Shown here one piece after another: positions 28,124-36,921 of a stretch of 64,000 nucleotides of DNA (within the stretch, counting starts at the first letter, position 1; each line of letters opens with the position of its first letter). The notes beneath the pieces are model-generated. The model was not told the DNA's origin. It worked only from the letters and a program-made list of their open reading frames with translations, and searched no databases. The stretch is from Terricaulis sp. (lineage in GTDB: Bacteria > Pseudomonadota > Alphaproteobacteria > Caulobacterales > Aquidulcibacteraceae). The stretch spans positions 310,001 to 374,000 of the forward strand of contig JANPZV010000008.1 in NCBI GenBank assembly GCA_024707365.1, read 5' to 3'. The position numbers and the translations under genes were made by a program.

Positions 28124-29194
28124 ATGTCGATGGATGGCCTCGAAGACACCGCCCCCGCGCGCGCCAAGCCGGCGCTTGTCTACCCCTTGGGCGAGCCGCC
28201 CGAGCCGGGCGCGGCGCGCGCCATCGCGCCGGGCGTCTATTGGGTGCGCATGCCGCTGCCGTTCGTGCTGCAGGCGATCAATCTCTGGCTGATCGAAGAT
28301 GGCGATGGCTGGACCATCGTGGACACTGGCGTCGCGCTCGAAGAATCGCGCGATTTCTGGCGCAAGATTTTTGACGAGGTGCTGGGCGGCAAACCGGTCA
28401 CGCGCGTGATCTGCACGCACATGCACCCTGATCATATCGGCCTTGCCGGCTGGATTTGCCGCAAGTTCGGCGCACAGCTCTGGATGAGCCGGCTCGAATA
28501 CATCACCGGCCGCATGCTGGTGGCCGATACCGGCCGGCAGGCGCCGGAAGAGGGCGTGCGCTTCTATCGCGGCGCCGGCTGGGAAGATGCAGATATCGAG
28601 CGCTACAAAAAACGCTTCGGCGGTTTTGGCCAGGCTGTCTCGCGCATGCCGGAAGCCTATCATCGCTTAAGCGATGGCGATGTGATCGAAATCGGCGGCC
28701 GTGCGTGGCGCATCATCACCGGCAACGGCCACAGCCCTGATCATGTCTGCCTCTGGCAAGAGGAGCTGAAACTCTTCATCTCCGGCGATCAGGTGCTGCC
28801 GCGCATTTCCTCCAACGTCTCGGTGTTTCCCACCGAGCCTGAGTCCGATCCGCTGACCGACTGGATCGAGAGCTGCAAGAAGCTGCGCGCGGCGATCCCG
28901 AACGACGTGCTCGTGCTGCCCGCGCACAACGAGCCGTTCCATGGCCTGCATGAGAGGCTCGATCATTTGGTCGAGGGGCACGAAAAAGCGCTCGCGCGCG
29001 TGCTCAGCCGGCTGCGGGAGGCGCCGCGCCGGGCGGTGGATCTGTTCGGCGCGCTGTTTGCGCGCAAAATCGGCTCCGATCTCGTCGGCATGGCCACAGG
29101 TGAAGCCATCGCGCACGCCAATTGCCTGATTGGGCGCGGGCTTGCGCGCGCCGTGACCGATGAGGCAGGGGTGGTGCGTTATGAATCCGTCTAA
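28124..29194 (+). CDS. Metallo-beta-lactamase fold hydrolase
   Basis: A 356-residue MBL-fold protein. The zinc motif THMHPDHIG lies near residue 102, with further ligands at GNGHSPDHVCL and FISGDQVLPRI. The C-terminal helical region (AHNEPFHGLHERLDHL) is typical of the group with a BLACT winged-helix-like tail. The substrate is unknown. The start is the ATG at 28124 or 28130. It overlaps the next membrane-protein gene by 14 bases and is likely co-translated with it. Confidence 0.87.
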   Translation: MSMDGLEDTAPARAKPALVYPLGEPPEPGAARAIAPGVYWVRMPLPFVLQAINLWLIEDGDGWTIVDTGVALEESRDFWRKIFDEVLGGKPVTRVICTHMHPDHIGLAGWICRKFGAQLWMSRLEYITGRMLVADTGRQAPEEGVRFYRGAGWEDADIERYKKRFGGFGQAVSRMPEAYHRLSDGDVIEIGGRAWRIITGNGHSPDHVCLWQEELKLFISGDQVLPRISSNVSVFPTEPESDPLTDWIESCKKLRAAIPNDVLVLPAHNEPFHGLHERLDHLVEGHEKALARVLSRLREAPRRAVDLFGALFARKIGSDLVGMATGEAIAHANCLIGRGLARAVTDEAGVVRYESV

Positions 29195-29486
29195 TCCGCC
29201 CAATCCCGAGCACCGCTCCACCAACGCGCTTTTGTGCTTTTGCCTTGGCTTTGGCATGTCGGCGCTGGCGTATTTTCTCGGCGTCGGCGCGGTGGTCACC
29301 ACCGTGCTTGCGGGCGGGGATCCGGCATTGGTCGTCGGCTCGCTGTTCGCCGTGATTGGCCTTGCGCTCCTGGGCGTGTGCGGTTTTCTCCTGATGGCGA
29401 TAGGCGGCGTCTGGATGGTGATCCGCGTCATCGCCGATCAAACCGGCGATAAAAACGAAAAGCGCTATCGGGATGTGAACCGGTAA
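29181..29486 (+). CDS. Small membrane protein of unknown function
   Basis: A 101-residue protein with a polar N terminus (NPSNPPNPEHRSTN) and two long hydrophobic segments, LGFGMSALAYFLGVGAVVTT and LFAVIGLALLGVCGFLLMAI, then a charged tail. I recognise no family. The ATG at 29181 lies inside the end of the metallo-hydrolase gene. Confidence 0.6.
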   Translation: MNPSNPPNPEHRSTNALLCFCLGFGMSALAYFLGVGAVVTTVLAGGDPALVVGSLFAVIGLALLGVCGFLLMAIGGVWMVIRVIADQTGDKNEKRYRDVNR

Positions 29487-29490
29487 CGCG

Positions 29491-30060
29491 TCAGCGCCGT
29501 TTCCGCGCGAAGCACTTTTCCTCGTGATCGTTCACCATCCCCGTCGCCTGCATGAAGGCGTAGCAGATGGTGGAGCCGACGAATTTGAATCCGCGCTTTA
29601 AAAGCGCCTTGCTCATCGCATCCGAGATCGCGGTTTTGGCGGGCACGTCGCGCAGGCTGGCGATCTTGTTCTTAATCGGCGCGCCGCCCACGAAGCTCCA
29701 AATATAAGCGTCAAAGCTGCCGAATTCTTTTTGCGCTTTGAGCACCATCTTCGCATTTTGGATGGTGGCGGCGATTTTCAGCTTGTTGCGCACGATGCCC
29801 GCATCGGCCATCAGCCGGGCCTCATCCTTTTCGCCAAAGCGCGCCACCTTGCGCGGATCAAAGCCGGCGAAGGCTTTGCGATAATTTTCCCGCTTATGCA
29901 GGATCGTGCGCCAGGAAAGCCCGGCCTGCGCGCCCTCCAGCGTCAGCATCTCAAACAGGCGGTTGTCGTCATGCTCGGGCGCGCCCCATTCCTCATCATG
30001 ATAGGCGATCATCAAGGGATCATCGCCCGACCAGGCGCAGCGATAGGGGGAGCGGGCCAT
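29491..30060 (-). CDS. tag: DNA-3-methyladenine glycosylase I
   Basis: Removes 3-methyladenine from alkylated DNA in base-excision repair. The 189-residue protein has the family N terminus RCAWSGDDPLMIAYHDEEWG (zinc-ligand Cys and His), FEMLTLEGAQAGLSWRTIL, and the C-terminal zinc site in MNDH-type sequence VNDHEEKCF. I choose the ATG at 30060; a GTG at 30081 is in frame. It is convergent with the small membrane-protein gene. Confidence 0.94.
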   Translation of the reverse strand: MARSPYRCAWSGDDPLMIAYHDEEWGAPEHDDNRLFEMLTLEGAQAGLSWRTILHKRENYRKAFAGFDPRKVARFGEKDEARLMADAGIVRNKLKIAATIQNAKMVLKAQKEFGSFDAYIWSFVGGAPIKNKIASLRDVPAKTAISDAMSKALLKRGFKFVGSTICYAFMQATGMVNDHEEKCFARKRR

Positions 30061-30130
30061 CAGGCCGTTTTCCACTTTCACGCCGCGCGCGCAATGCTTA
30101 TGTCGAGGCCAGCTTCAGGGAGGCGCGCGC

Positions 30131-30448
30131 ATGATCATCTCCACCACGTTCGACGTTCAGGGCCGGCCGATCGCCCAACACCTTGGCCTCGTGCGCGGCA
30201 ATGTGGTGCGCTCACGCTTTATCGGGCGCGATATTGTGGCGGGCCTGCGCATGATCGTGGGCGGTGAAATCCACGAATACACCAAGCTGCTGGCCGAAAG
30301 CCGGGAGCAGGCGCTGGATCGCATGGTGCAACACGCCCAATCGCTCGGCGCGGATGCGGTGGTGGGCGTGCGCTTTGAAACCACCGACGCCGGCCAAGGC
30401 CAGGCGACGGAAGTGCTGGCTTACGGGACGGCCGTGAAGCTGGGCTGA
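30131..30448 (+). CDS. YbjQ family (UPF0145) protein
   Basis: A 105-residue protein matching YbjQ/UPF0145 throughout: IISTTFDVQGRPIAQHLGLV, GGEIHEYTKLLAESREQAL, and the C-terminal ALGADAVVGVRFET type segment. The family forms a pentameric cytosolic ring of unknown function, once annotated as heavy-metal binding. It is divergent from tag, and its 3' end overlaps a convergent membrane-protein gene by 28 bases. Confidence 0.93.
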   Translation: MIISTTFDVQGRPIAQHLGLVRGNVVRSRFIGRDIVAGLRMIVGGEIHEYTKLLAESREQALDRMVQHAQSLGADAVVGVRFETTDAGQGQATEVLAYGTAVKLG

Positions 30449-31152
30449 CCCAGCCGGCTCGCGCCCGCATGCGCCAGCCGCCAGGCGATCATCGCCACGA
30501 TCCCGGCTGAAACGTCGATCATCAGCCCGAACGCCAGGATAAACATCAAATGGTGCGCCAAAAGGTGCGCCGCGGGCGCCGCCGCGAGTTCGCCCAAGCG
30601 CCAATCGGCGGCGCATTTCAGCGCCCAATCGAACACCAAAAGCGCAGCAAGCCCGCCCACGATCAGCACCGCCCAAACCGGAATGTGCGGCAAATCCAGC
30701 GGCAAGCCGGCCACCATATGCGGGGCGGTGTAGGCCACCAGCGCGAGGCCAAATAGCGGGCTCGCCCACGCATGCGCCAGCGTGCGCGCGCTTGCGCCCT
30801 CGGGGCGCCCGGCCGCCGCGTTAAGCCGGCGCGCTTCGTTCACGCTCCAGCGCGCATCGCTGTAAAGCCGCCAGATAAACAGAACCCCGATCGCGCCCGC
30901 CAGCCCCGCGAACGCGCCGACCAAAAGCGCCGCCAGCCCAGGACCCGCCAGCGCGGGAAGGTCAAGCTGCGGCTGGCGCGTGTTCATCAGCGCGAACGCG
31001 CCAAGCGCCGCCAAAAGCAAAAGCGCCGCGTGCGGCGCCAACATCGAGGTTGCGCCAATCGCGCAGGCGAGCGCCAGCGGGCCAAACGCCTTGGCGAGCT
31101 GCGGTTGCACAACGGGTAGGGCGCGGGCGGGTAAAAGCATGGCTTCACTCAT
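30421..31152 (-). CDS. Integral membrane protein of unknown function
   Basis: A 243-residue protein starting MSEAMLLPARALP, with about six predicted helices (for example GPLALACAIGATSMLAPHAA, VPVWAVLIVGGLAALLVFDW region, LLAHHLMFILAFGLMID). A hydrophilic NEARRLNAAAGRPEG loop lies mid-protein. No family recognised. The end overlaps ybjQ. Confidence 0.65.
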   Translation of the reverse strand: MSEAMLLPARALPVVQPQLAKAFGPLALACAIGATSMLAPHAALLLLAALGAFALMNTRQPQLDLPALAGPGLAALLVGAFAGLAGAIGVLFIWRLYSDARWSVNEARRLNAAAGRPEGASARTLAHAWASPLFGLALVAYTAPHMVAGLPLDLPHIPVWAVLIVGGLAALLVFDWALKCAADWRLGELAAAPAAHLLAHHLMFILAFGLMIDVSAGIVAMIAWRLAHAGASRLGQPSFTAVP

Positions 31153-31233
31153 GCGCCATCGTCGTGAATGGCGCGTAAACATGAGGATAACCAAGCGTTT
31201 ACGCTTTAATTGGGTAAACGGCCGTTAAGAGAA

Positions 31234-31263
31234 AGCCCGCCCCGGCGTCGGCCGAGGCGGGCT
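31234..31263 (-). terminator. Rho-independent terminator of exported-protein gene
   Basis: Arms AGCCCGCC (31234-31241) and GGCGGGCT (31256-31263) with a GC-rich loop. On the minus strand the hairpin is followed by TTTCTCTTAA. It lies 25 bases after the stop of the minus-strand gene at 31289. Confidence 0.7.
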
Positions 31264-31288
31264 CTTCATTCTCAGCAGGCTTGCGCGC

Positions 31289-31873
31289 TTATTGCGCTGG
31301 CGCTGGCGCAGGCGCCGGCTCCGACAGCCAAGTCGCATCATTCGGGTGCGCGATGGCGCGGAAGATGCTGTCGTACCGCGAAGGGGCGGACTCAGCGCCC
31401 TGATAGCGGGAGCACATGGCGATCAATTGCAGCCCAGGCCGCCACTGGATCGCCGCATGCGTAACGCGATCGCCCGCGCGATAGCTGATGCGGCGGATCG
31501 GCCATGGGCCATTGGTTTCCACGGTGTTCGAGGTCACCGTTGCGGGCGTGCCGTCCGGCACCAGGCCGGGGAACATGTTCGCCACTTGGCCGAGATATTC
31601 ATTTGAAAACCGCGTCTCTTCCAGAATGGCCGAGCGGGCGAGCTCTACATTCGGGATTTGCGCATCCGTTGAATAAAACGCGCAATCATCATCAGGCGCG
31701 GCGATTTCGACATAGGAGCGATCCGCCGTCGTTTGGTGCGTGCCATCAACCACCGTGTAGCCGCTCGGCACGTCGATCACGAGGCGGGTGTCGTTCCAGG
31801 GGCGGGCCGACGCCGTCGTGGCCAGGGCGGCCGCGCTCAATGCGATGGCTGCCGTAAGCGCAAGTTTGCGCAT
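31289..31873 (-). CDS. Exported protein of unknown function
   Basis: A 194-residue protein with a clear signal peptide (MRKLALTAAIALSAAALA, cleavage after TASA). The mature domain contains DTRLVIDVPSGYTV, DDDCAFYSTD, WPIRRISYRAGD and AMCSRYQG; the two cysteines may form a disulfide. It ends with a Pro/Ala tail. I do not recognise a family. The ATG at 31873 follows GAGGA. Confidence 0.7.
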   Translation of the reverse strand: MRKLALTAAIALSAAALATTASARPWNDTRLVIDVPSGYTVVDGTHQTTADRSYVEIAAPDDDCAFYSTDAQIPNVELARSAILEETRFSNEYLGQVANMFPGLVPDGTPATVTSNTVETNGPWPIRRISYRAGDRVTHAAIQWRPGLQLIAMCSRYQGAESAPSRYDSIFRAIAHPNDATWLSEPAPAPAPAQ

Positions 31874-32020
31874 GCAATTCCTCCACAAAATCTGCGCCCT
31901 CTGCCGGCTCAGTTCGGCTGATTTTACGCCCCAGGAGGCGCAAGGGTCAAACCGTGCCGCAGATATGGAGGTTCGGCCCGCCCGCGCCTATGGTGAGCGG
32001 CAAAAGGGAGGCCTAGCGCC

Positions 32021-32887
32021 ATGAGTTTAGCCGGAAAAACCTTGTTCATCACAGGCGCCAGCCGGGCATTGGCCTCGCTATCGCGCTCCGCGCCGCCCGC
32101 GACGGCGCCAACATTGTGATCGCCGCCAAAACCGCCGAGCCGCACAAAAAGCTCCCCGGAACAATTTATTCCGCCGCCGAAGAGATTGAGCAGGCGGGCG
32201 GCCAGGCGCTTCCTCTGGTTGTGGACGTGCGCGAGCCAGAGAGCGTGAACGCCGCAGTCGAAGCCGCCGTCGCGCGCTTTGGCGGCATCGATATTTGCGT
32301 CAACAACGCCAGCGCCATCCAGCTCACCGGCACGCTGCAAACCGATATCCGCCGCTATGATCTGATGCACCAGGTGAACGCGCGCGGCACGTTCATCGTC
32401 TCCCGCGCCTGCATCCCGCATCTCAAGCAAAGCGCCAATCCGCATGTGCTGATGCTGTCGCCGCCGCTGGATATGAGCCCGCGCTGGTTCGCCGGCCACG
32501 TGGCCTACACGATGGCCAAATACGGCATGAGCATGTGCGTGCTCGGCATGGCCGAGGAATTCAAGGATGACGGCATCGCCTTCAACGCGCTCTGGCCGCG
32601 CACCGGCATCGCCACCGCCGCGATCGAAGTTCGCGCTCACTGGCGAAGAGGGCCTGCGCCATTGCCGCAGCGTGGACATCATGGCCGACGCCGCCCACGC
32701 CATCTTCAACAAACCCGCGCGCGCATGCACCGGCAATTTCTTCATCGACGATGTGCTGCTCTACGAAGCGGGCGAGCGCGATTTCGATAAGTATCGCGTC
32801 GATCCCAGCAAGGCCCTGATGCCGGATTTCTTCGTGCCCGAAAACACCCCGCTGCCGCCGGGCGTGAGCATGGGGCCGAAGGTGTGA
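32021..32887 (+). CDS. Short-chain dehydrogenase (HSDL2-like), two frameshifts
   Basis: NAD(P)-dependent SDR. The start (ATG 32021, AAGGGAGG upstream) reads LAGKTLFITGASR. The cofactor motif GASRGIGLAIA is broken at 32063-32065 (GGG, one short). The body, with DICVNNASAI and catalytic YTMAKYG, follows in the second frame. A second break at 32625-32630 (GCGATCGAAGT, one too many) precedes the C terminus. The corrected protein is 288 residues and closely resembles the HSDL2/SDR family C terminus (CTGNFFIDDVLLYEAG). It is probably coupled to the DUF3995 gene. Confidence 0.88.
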
Positions 32888-33321
32888 GCATTCAGGCCCT
32901 TCTTCTAATCGCAATCCTCCTCGCGATCGCGGGTTTGCATCTCTATTGGGGCTTCGGCGGGCTCTGGCCGGGGCATGATACGAACGCGTTGCGCGAAACG
33001 GTGGTGGGTACGGCGCGCGGGCCGATGCCTGGGCTTGCCGCGTCCGCCATGGTGGCCGCCGCGCTTGCCGCCGGCGCGGCCATCGTATGGGCGCGCCATT
33101 CGCCGCTGAACGAGGGGCCGCTGCGCTGGGTGATCTTGGCTGGCTACGTGGTGCTCATCCTCGTATTCGCCGCGCGCGGGCTTGCGCCTTATGTCTCGCC
33201 CGTGTTCGAGTACGCGCGCGGGCGGCCGTTCTTCGCGCTGAACCTCTGGCTTTACGCGCCGCTCTGCCTTGCGATCGCTGGGCTCTATATTCTCGATTTT
33301 CCGCGCGGCGGCGAAAGATAG
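32884..33321 (+). CDS. DUF3995-like membrane protein
   Basis: A 145-residue protein with four membrane helices. The N-terminal AILLAIAGLHLYWGFGGLWP is characteristic of DUF3995, and a C-terminal RPFFALNLWLYAPLCLAIAG also fits. It uses a GTG start overlapping the SDR stop. Function unknown. Confidence 0.8.
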   Translation: MSIQALLLIAILLAIAGLHLYWGFGGLWPGHDTNALRETVVGTARGPMPGLAASAMVAAALAAGAAIVWARHSPLNEGPLRWVILAGYVVLILVFAARGLAPYVSPVFEYARGRPFFALNLWLYAPLCLAIAGLYILDFPRGGER

Positions 33322-33330
33322 CGCCGTAAA

Positions 33331-33816
33331 TCAGCGCCGCGCGGCCGCCACTTCCTCGGGCGTCAGCGCGATCGTGCTCATATCGATCTTGGCTGAGCCT
33401 TCCACGATCTCGCGCGAGTGCGAAACATAGATCAGCGTCGAGTTTTCAAGGTCCACGATCCGCCGCAGCGCCACGTTCTTGAAAAAGAGGCTCTGGCGCT
33501 GGGAGAAAATCTCATCGCCGGAGCGCCGCGTTTCCACGCCGCTGAGATCGATCGGCCCGATCCGCTCGCAGGAGACGGCCGAATTGGAGGGGTTCTCAAA
33601 CCAATTGCCCTGCCGCAGCCGGTCCAGCACCGAGCGGTCAAAATAGGCGAAATGGCACACCACGTTCGGGATCGCCGGATCGCGCAGCGCCTGCACCATG
33701 ATCTCATTGCCCATGAGATCGTTGGAAAATTCGCCCACGCTGTCATTGCCGTCGCCGCAGGCGGCCAGCCCGGCCAGCGCCAGCCCGGCCAGCGCCCATT
33801 TCAGTTTCATGCTCAT
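33331..33816 (-). CDS. CreA family protein
   Basis: A 161-residue lipoprotein-like CreA protein. The signal ends GLAAC, followed by [40 protein letters not shown] and [16 protein letters not shown], which are hallmark CreA segments. Function is unknown in all species. The ATG at 33816 follows AAGGAGG. It is convergent with the DUF3995 gene. Confidence 0.93.
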   Translation of the reverse strand: MSMKLKWALAGLALAGLAACGDGNDSVGEFSNDLMGNEIMVQALRDPAIPNVVCHFAYFDRSVLDRLRQGNWFENPSNSAVSCERIGPIDLSGVETRRSGDEIFSQRQSLFFKNVALRRIVDLENSTLIYVSHSREIVEGSAKIDMSTIALTPEEVAAARR

Positions 33817-34003
33817 GCCCGCCTCCTTGGCCGCGTGCGATAAAGCGCCGAACGCATTTTTGTTCCGATGTCGGAGCATGGCCCGCTGGGCCGTCCTTGC
33901 GAAGCGGGGTGAATCCGCAAACGCTTTATGGGCATGGGCCACTGGCCATTGGCGTCAGGGGCGCCTATGTGCGGCCTGCCGCGCGCAGAGAGAACGGGGG
34001 CTC

Positions 34004-34930
34004 GTGCAGCCGATCATAAGCATCAGGAATGTCTCCAAGACCTATAAGGGCGGCTTCACCGCGCTTAAATCGGTCGATCTGGAGATCAATCGAGGCGAGA
34101 TTTTCGCCCTGCTTGGCCCCAATGGCGCGGGCAAAACCACGCTCATCTCCATCATTTGCGGCATCGTGAACCCCTCGGGCGGGGAGATCATCGCCGATGG
34201 CCACAACATCCTCACCGAGCAGCGCCTGGCGCGGAAGAAAATCGGGCTTGTGCCGCAGGAGCTGCACACCGATGCGTTCGAGCGTGTGATCGATACGGTG
34301 CGCTTCTCGCGCGGGCTGTTTGGCTTCCCCCGCGATGAGGCCAAGATCGAGGAGATTTTGCGCAAGCTCTCGCTCTGGGAAAAGCGCAACGAGAAAATCA
34401 TGGCGCTGTCAGGCGGCATGAAGCGCCGGGTGATGATCGCCAAGGCGCTGGCGCACGAGCCGAAGATTCTCTTCCTCGATGAGCCAAGCGCGGGCGTGGA
34501 TGTCGAGCTGCGCCGCGATATGTGGGAGATGGTGCGCGCGCTGCGCGAAAGCGGCGTCACCATCATCCTCACCACCCATTATATCGAAGAGGCCGAGGAA
34601 ATGGCCGATCGGGTGGGCGTGATCTCCAAGGGCGAACTCGTTCTGGTGGACGAGAAAAACTCGCTGATGAAAAAGCTCGGCAAAAAGCAGCTCACGCTCG
34701 ATCTGCAAACCCCGCTTGCCGCCATCCCCGCAGGCCTTGGCGATTACGCGCTGGAGCTTGCCGATGAAGGCCGCAAGCTGATCTACAGCTTCGACACCCA
34801 GGCCGATGACACCGGCATCGCCATGCTGCTGCGCCGGCTCAATGAGCAGGGCGTCGATTTCAAGGATCTCAACACCGAACAATCCTCGCTTGAGGATATT
34901 TTCGTCAGCCTCGTGAGCGCCCGGCCATGA
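34004..34930 (+). CDS. ABC transporter ATP-binding protein (ABC-2 exporter type)
   Basis: A 308-residue ATPase with Walker [16 protein letters not shown]-loop VPQEL, signature [13 protein letters not shown], Walker [13 protein letters not shown] and switch His [13 protein letters not shown]. The C-terminal extension (about residues 215-308) is typical of YadG-like ABC-2 exporters. I start at the GTG at 34004. It overlaps the permease gene by 4 bases, forming a two-gene exporter. The cargo is unknown. Confidence 0.92.
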   Translation: MQPIISIRNVSKTYKGGFTALKSVDLEINRGEIFALLGPNGAGKTTLISIICGIVNPSGGEIIADGHNILTEQRLARKKIGLVPQELHTDAFERVIDTVRFSRGLFGFPRDEAKIEEILRKLSLWEKRNEKIMALSGGMKRRVMIAKALAHEPKILFLDEPSAGVDVELRRDMWEMVRALRESGVTIILTTHYIEEAEEMADRVGVISKGELVLVDEKNSLMKKLGKKQLTLDLQTPLAAIPAGLGDYALELADEGRKLIYSFDTQADDTGIAMLLRRLNEQGVDFKDLNTEQSSLEDIFVSLVSARP

Positions 34931-35686
34931 ACACCCACGCCATCCGCGCCATCTACCGGTTTGAAATGAGCCGCTGGGTGCGCGATCGGGCAGAGCCTCG
35001 TCGCGCCCGTGCTTACCACTTCGCTCTATTTCATCGTGTTCGGCTCGGCCATGGGCGGGCGGATGATGGAGGTGGGCGGGGTCAGCTACGGCGCGTTTAT
35101 CGTGCCGGGGCTCGTCATGCTCTCGATCCTGACTGAGAGCGTCTCCAACGCCTCGTTCGGCATCTACATGCCGCGCTGGGCCGGCACGATTTATGAGCTG
35201 CTATCTGCGCCGGTTTCGGCCATCGAAGCTGTCGCCGGCTATGTGGGCGCAGCGGCCACAAAATCGCTGGTGATCGGGCTTGTCACGCTCGCCACCGCGC
35301 GCTTGTTTGTGGATTATGAAATCCAGCATCCGCTCTGGGCGCTGGCGTTTCTTGTGCTCACCTGCGTGTCGTTCTGCCTGCTCGGTTTTCTGATCGGCGT
35401 GCTGGCCGATAGTTTCGAGCGGTTGCAGATCGTGCCGGTGATGGTGATCATGCCGCTCACGTTTTTGGGCGGCACGTTTTACTCGCTCTCCATGCTGCCG
35501 GAATTCTGGCAGAAGGTGATCCTGTTTAACCCCATCGTCTATCTCATCAGCGGCTTCCGCTGGAGCTTCTATGGCGTGGCGGATGTGGATGTCGGCATCT
35601 CCATCGCCGCGATCATCGGCTTCCTCGTTGTTTGCTTCCTCGCCGTCTGGTGGATTTTCAAGACCGGGTATCGGCTGAAGAATTGA
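34927..35686 (+). CDS. ABC-2 type transporter permease, frameshifted
   Basis: A YadH-like permease with six helices. It starts [19 protein letters not shown], then breaks at 34981-34992 (GCGCGATCGGGC). The rest continues as [20 protein letters not shown], with the ABC-2 signature region [16 protein letters not shown]. Removing one base gives 252 residues, the family norm. It overlaps the ATPase gene. Confidence 0.88.
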
Positions 35687-35710
35687 GGCGTTCTTGAAAG
35701 GGAGCGTGTT

Positions 35711-36019
35711 ATGAGCGATGTCGATGGTGCCCAGTCGCCACAGGATGATGAAGGGCCGCCGCTGGAGTTAGGCGCTTGTGAGCGTTCCGCGCCTTCTCAT
35801 GCGCCGCCATTCCGAACATGCCAAGAGATACTTCCCGCGCTCTACGAGGGCGAAATAACGATAGAGGCTCCTGAATATTCAGTGAGCGATAAGTGGGGCT
35901 ACATATTCCGCGCGAATATTTCTCCTGCGCACGGTCTCTTCCGTGACAGGTTTGTTTGCTGGACCCACGATGGGACAGCGGTGAGCTTTCATATCGAAAG
36001 TCAGATTTTGTCGGCGTAA
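35711..36019 (+). CDS. Hypothetical protein
   Basis: A 102-residue acidic soluble protein (MSDVDGAQSPQDDEGPP at the start). The second half reads like a small beta domain (YEGEITIEAPEYSVSDKWGY). No signal peptide or membrane helix, and no family recognised. The start has AAAGGGAG upstream. Base composition is lower in GC than the neighbours, so recent acquisition is possible. Confidence 0.55.
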   Translation: MSDVDGAQSPQDDEGPPLELGACERSAPSHAPPFRTCQEILPALYEGEITIEAPEYSVSDKWGYIFRANISPAHGLFRDRFVCWTHDGTAVSFHIESQILSA

Positions 36020-36114
36020 GTGCGCTTCAGCCTTAACGCCCGTTGACTCTCTTTCTTCGAGGTCTCTGTGGATCACGCGCCCGCGCCGCGCGTTGTTATC
36101 CCCAGAGGCACGCC

Positions 36115-36591
36115 ATGGGACATTCATCCGATTGGGCCACGCGCTCGGCCCCGCTTGAGGAGCGCTTTCCGCTGCGCGGCGCCGCGTGCGTCGCAGAGCC
36201 GGAGGAGGGCGAGCGCAAGCGCCTCGCCCGCGTGCTGCGCCGCATGGGCTATAACGTGCATGAAACAGGCTCGGGCGAGGCCGCGCGCTTCATCGCCGCG
36301 CAAGTGCATCTGGAAGTTCTCGCGCTCAATCTTTTGCTGCGCGATGTGCGCGTGCTGACGCTGATCCGCCAATTGCGCCGCGCCCAGCCGGGCTTGCGCA
36401 TCATCGCCTTCGCGCCCGCCCGGTTTGACGCCCCGCCTCTGGGGCTCGAACTCGCGCGCGTGGCTGGCGCGGATGCGGCGCTGCAGGCCCCTGTCAGCGC
36501 CGGCGCGCTGGCGCGGGCGATCACTGAAGCGCGCCGGGCGAGTGATAGCGGCGTGTCCCAGGTCACAGCAGCTGAATCCGCGCCTTGGTAG
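36115..36591 (+). CDS. CheY-like receiver domain protein lacking the phospho-acceptor Asp
   Basis: A 158-residue protein with one receiver-like fold: ACVAEPEEGERKRLARVLRR, GYNVHETGSGEAA, VEVLALNLLLRD-type strand 3, RIIAFAPARF and AGADAALQAPVSAGALARAI. In receivers strand 3 ends in the phosphorylated Asp; here the corresponding position reads LALNLLLRD with Asn. The acidic pair near the start is partly kept (EPEE). It therefore looks like a pseudo-receiver acting through protein contacts. No output domain. Confidence 0.7.
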   Translation: MGHSSDWATRSAPLEERFPLRGAACVAEPEEGERKRLARVLRRMGYNVHETGSGEAARFIAAQVHLEVLALNLLLRDVRVLTLIRQLRRAQPGLRIIAFAPARFDAPPLGLELARVAGADAALQAPVSAGALARAITEARRASDSGVSQVTAAESAPW

Positions 36592-36638
36592 GGTCTCTTC
36601 ATCGAAGCGAGGGCGCTTCGAGTGAAGGAGCCAAGCCA

Positions 36639-36734
36639 ATGACCGCCAAGTTTTATTCCCTGATCGCCGCCGCTTTCGTGATGGCCCCCGTCGCCTATGC
36701 GGTGATGAGCCAAGCGGCGCAGATTGTCGCCTAA
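36639..36734 (+). CDS. 31-residue hydrophobic peptide, tandem copy 1
   Basis: Reads MTAKFYSLIAAAFVMAPVAY followed by AVMSQAAQIVA and TAA. GTGAAGGAG precedes the ATG by a normal distance. The peptide is a single hydrophobic helix with one basic residue near the N terminus, compatible with a signal-like or membrane-embedded peptide. The next gene encodes a clear paralog 30 bases later, and a strong terminator follows the pair. No known function recognised. Confidence 0.7.
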   Translation: MTAKFYSLIAAAFVMAPVAYAVMSQAAQIVA

Positions 36735-36764
36735 CCTGCCCCCCAGATTTCGAGAGATCCCAAA

Positions 36765-36857
36765 ATGACCAAGCTCTTTTCCTTGATCGCCGCCGCCGCA
36801 ATGTTCACCCCGATGGCGATGATCGCCCTCAATCAAGCCGCGCAGATCGTTGCGTAA
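36765..36857 (+). CDS. 30-residue hydrophobic peptide, tandem copy 2
   Basis: Reads MTKLFSLIAAAAMFTPMAMI followed by ALNQAAQIVA and TAA. It shares with copy 1 the pattern MT-K-F-SLIAAA, P-A, and the C-terminal QAAQIVA. The ATG follows GAGAGATCCCAAA. Many synonymous differences between the copies (for example CTGATC/TTGATC, CAGATTGTC/CAGATCGTT) suggest selection on the peptide. The terminator at 36888 ends the transcript. Confidence 0.7.
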   Translation: MTKLFSLIAAAAMFTPMAMIALNQAAQIVA

Positions 36858-36887
36858 CCCCTAGAACGCGACGGACTTGGCGGTCCG

Positions 36888-36921
36888 AAGGCGCGGAGGC
36901 GAAAGCTTCCGCGCCTTTTTT
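36888..36921 (+). terminator. Rho-independent terminator after the peptide pair
   Basis: Arms AAGGCGCGGA (36888-36897) and TCCGCGCCTT (36908-36917) with a 10-base loop, followed by an unbroken run of six T at 36916-36921. A textbook intrinsic terminator on the plus strand, placed 30 bases after the second peptide. Confidence 0.9.
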
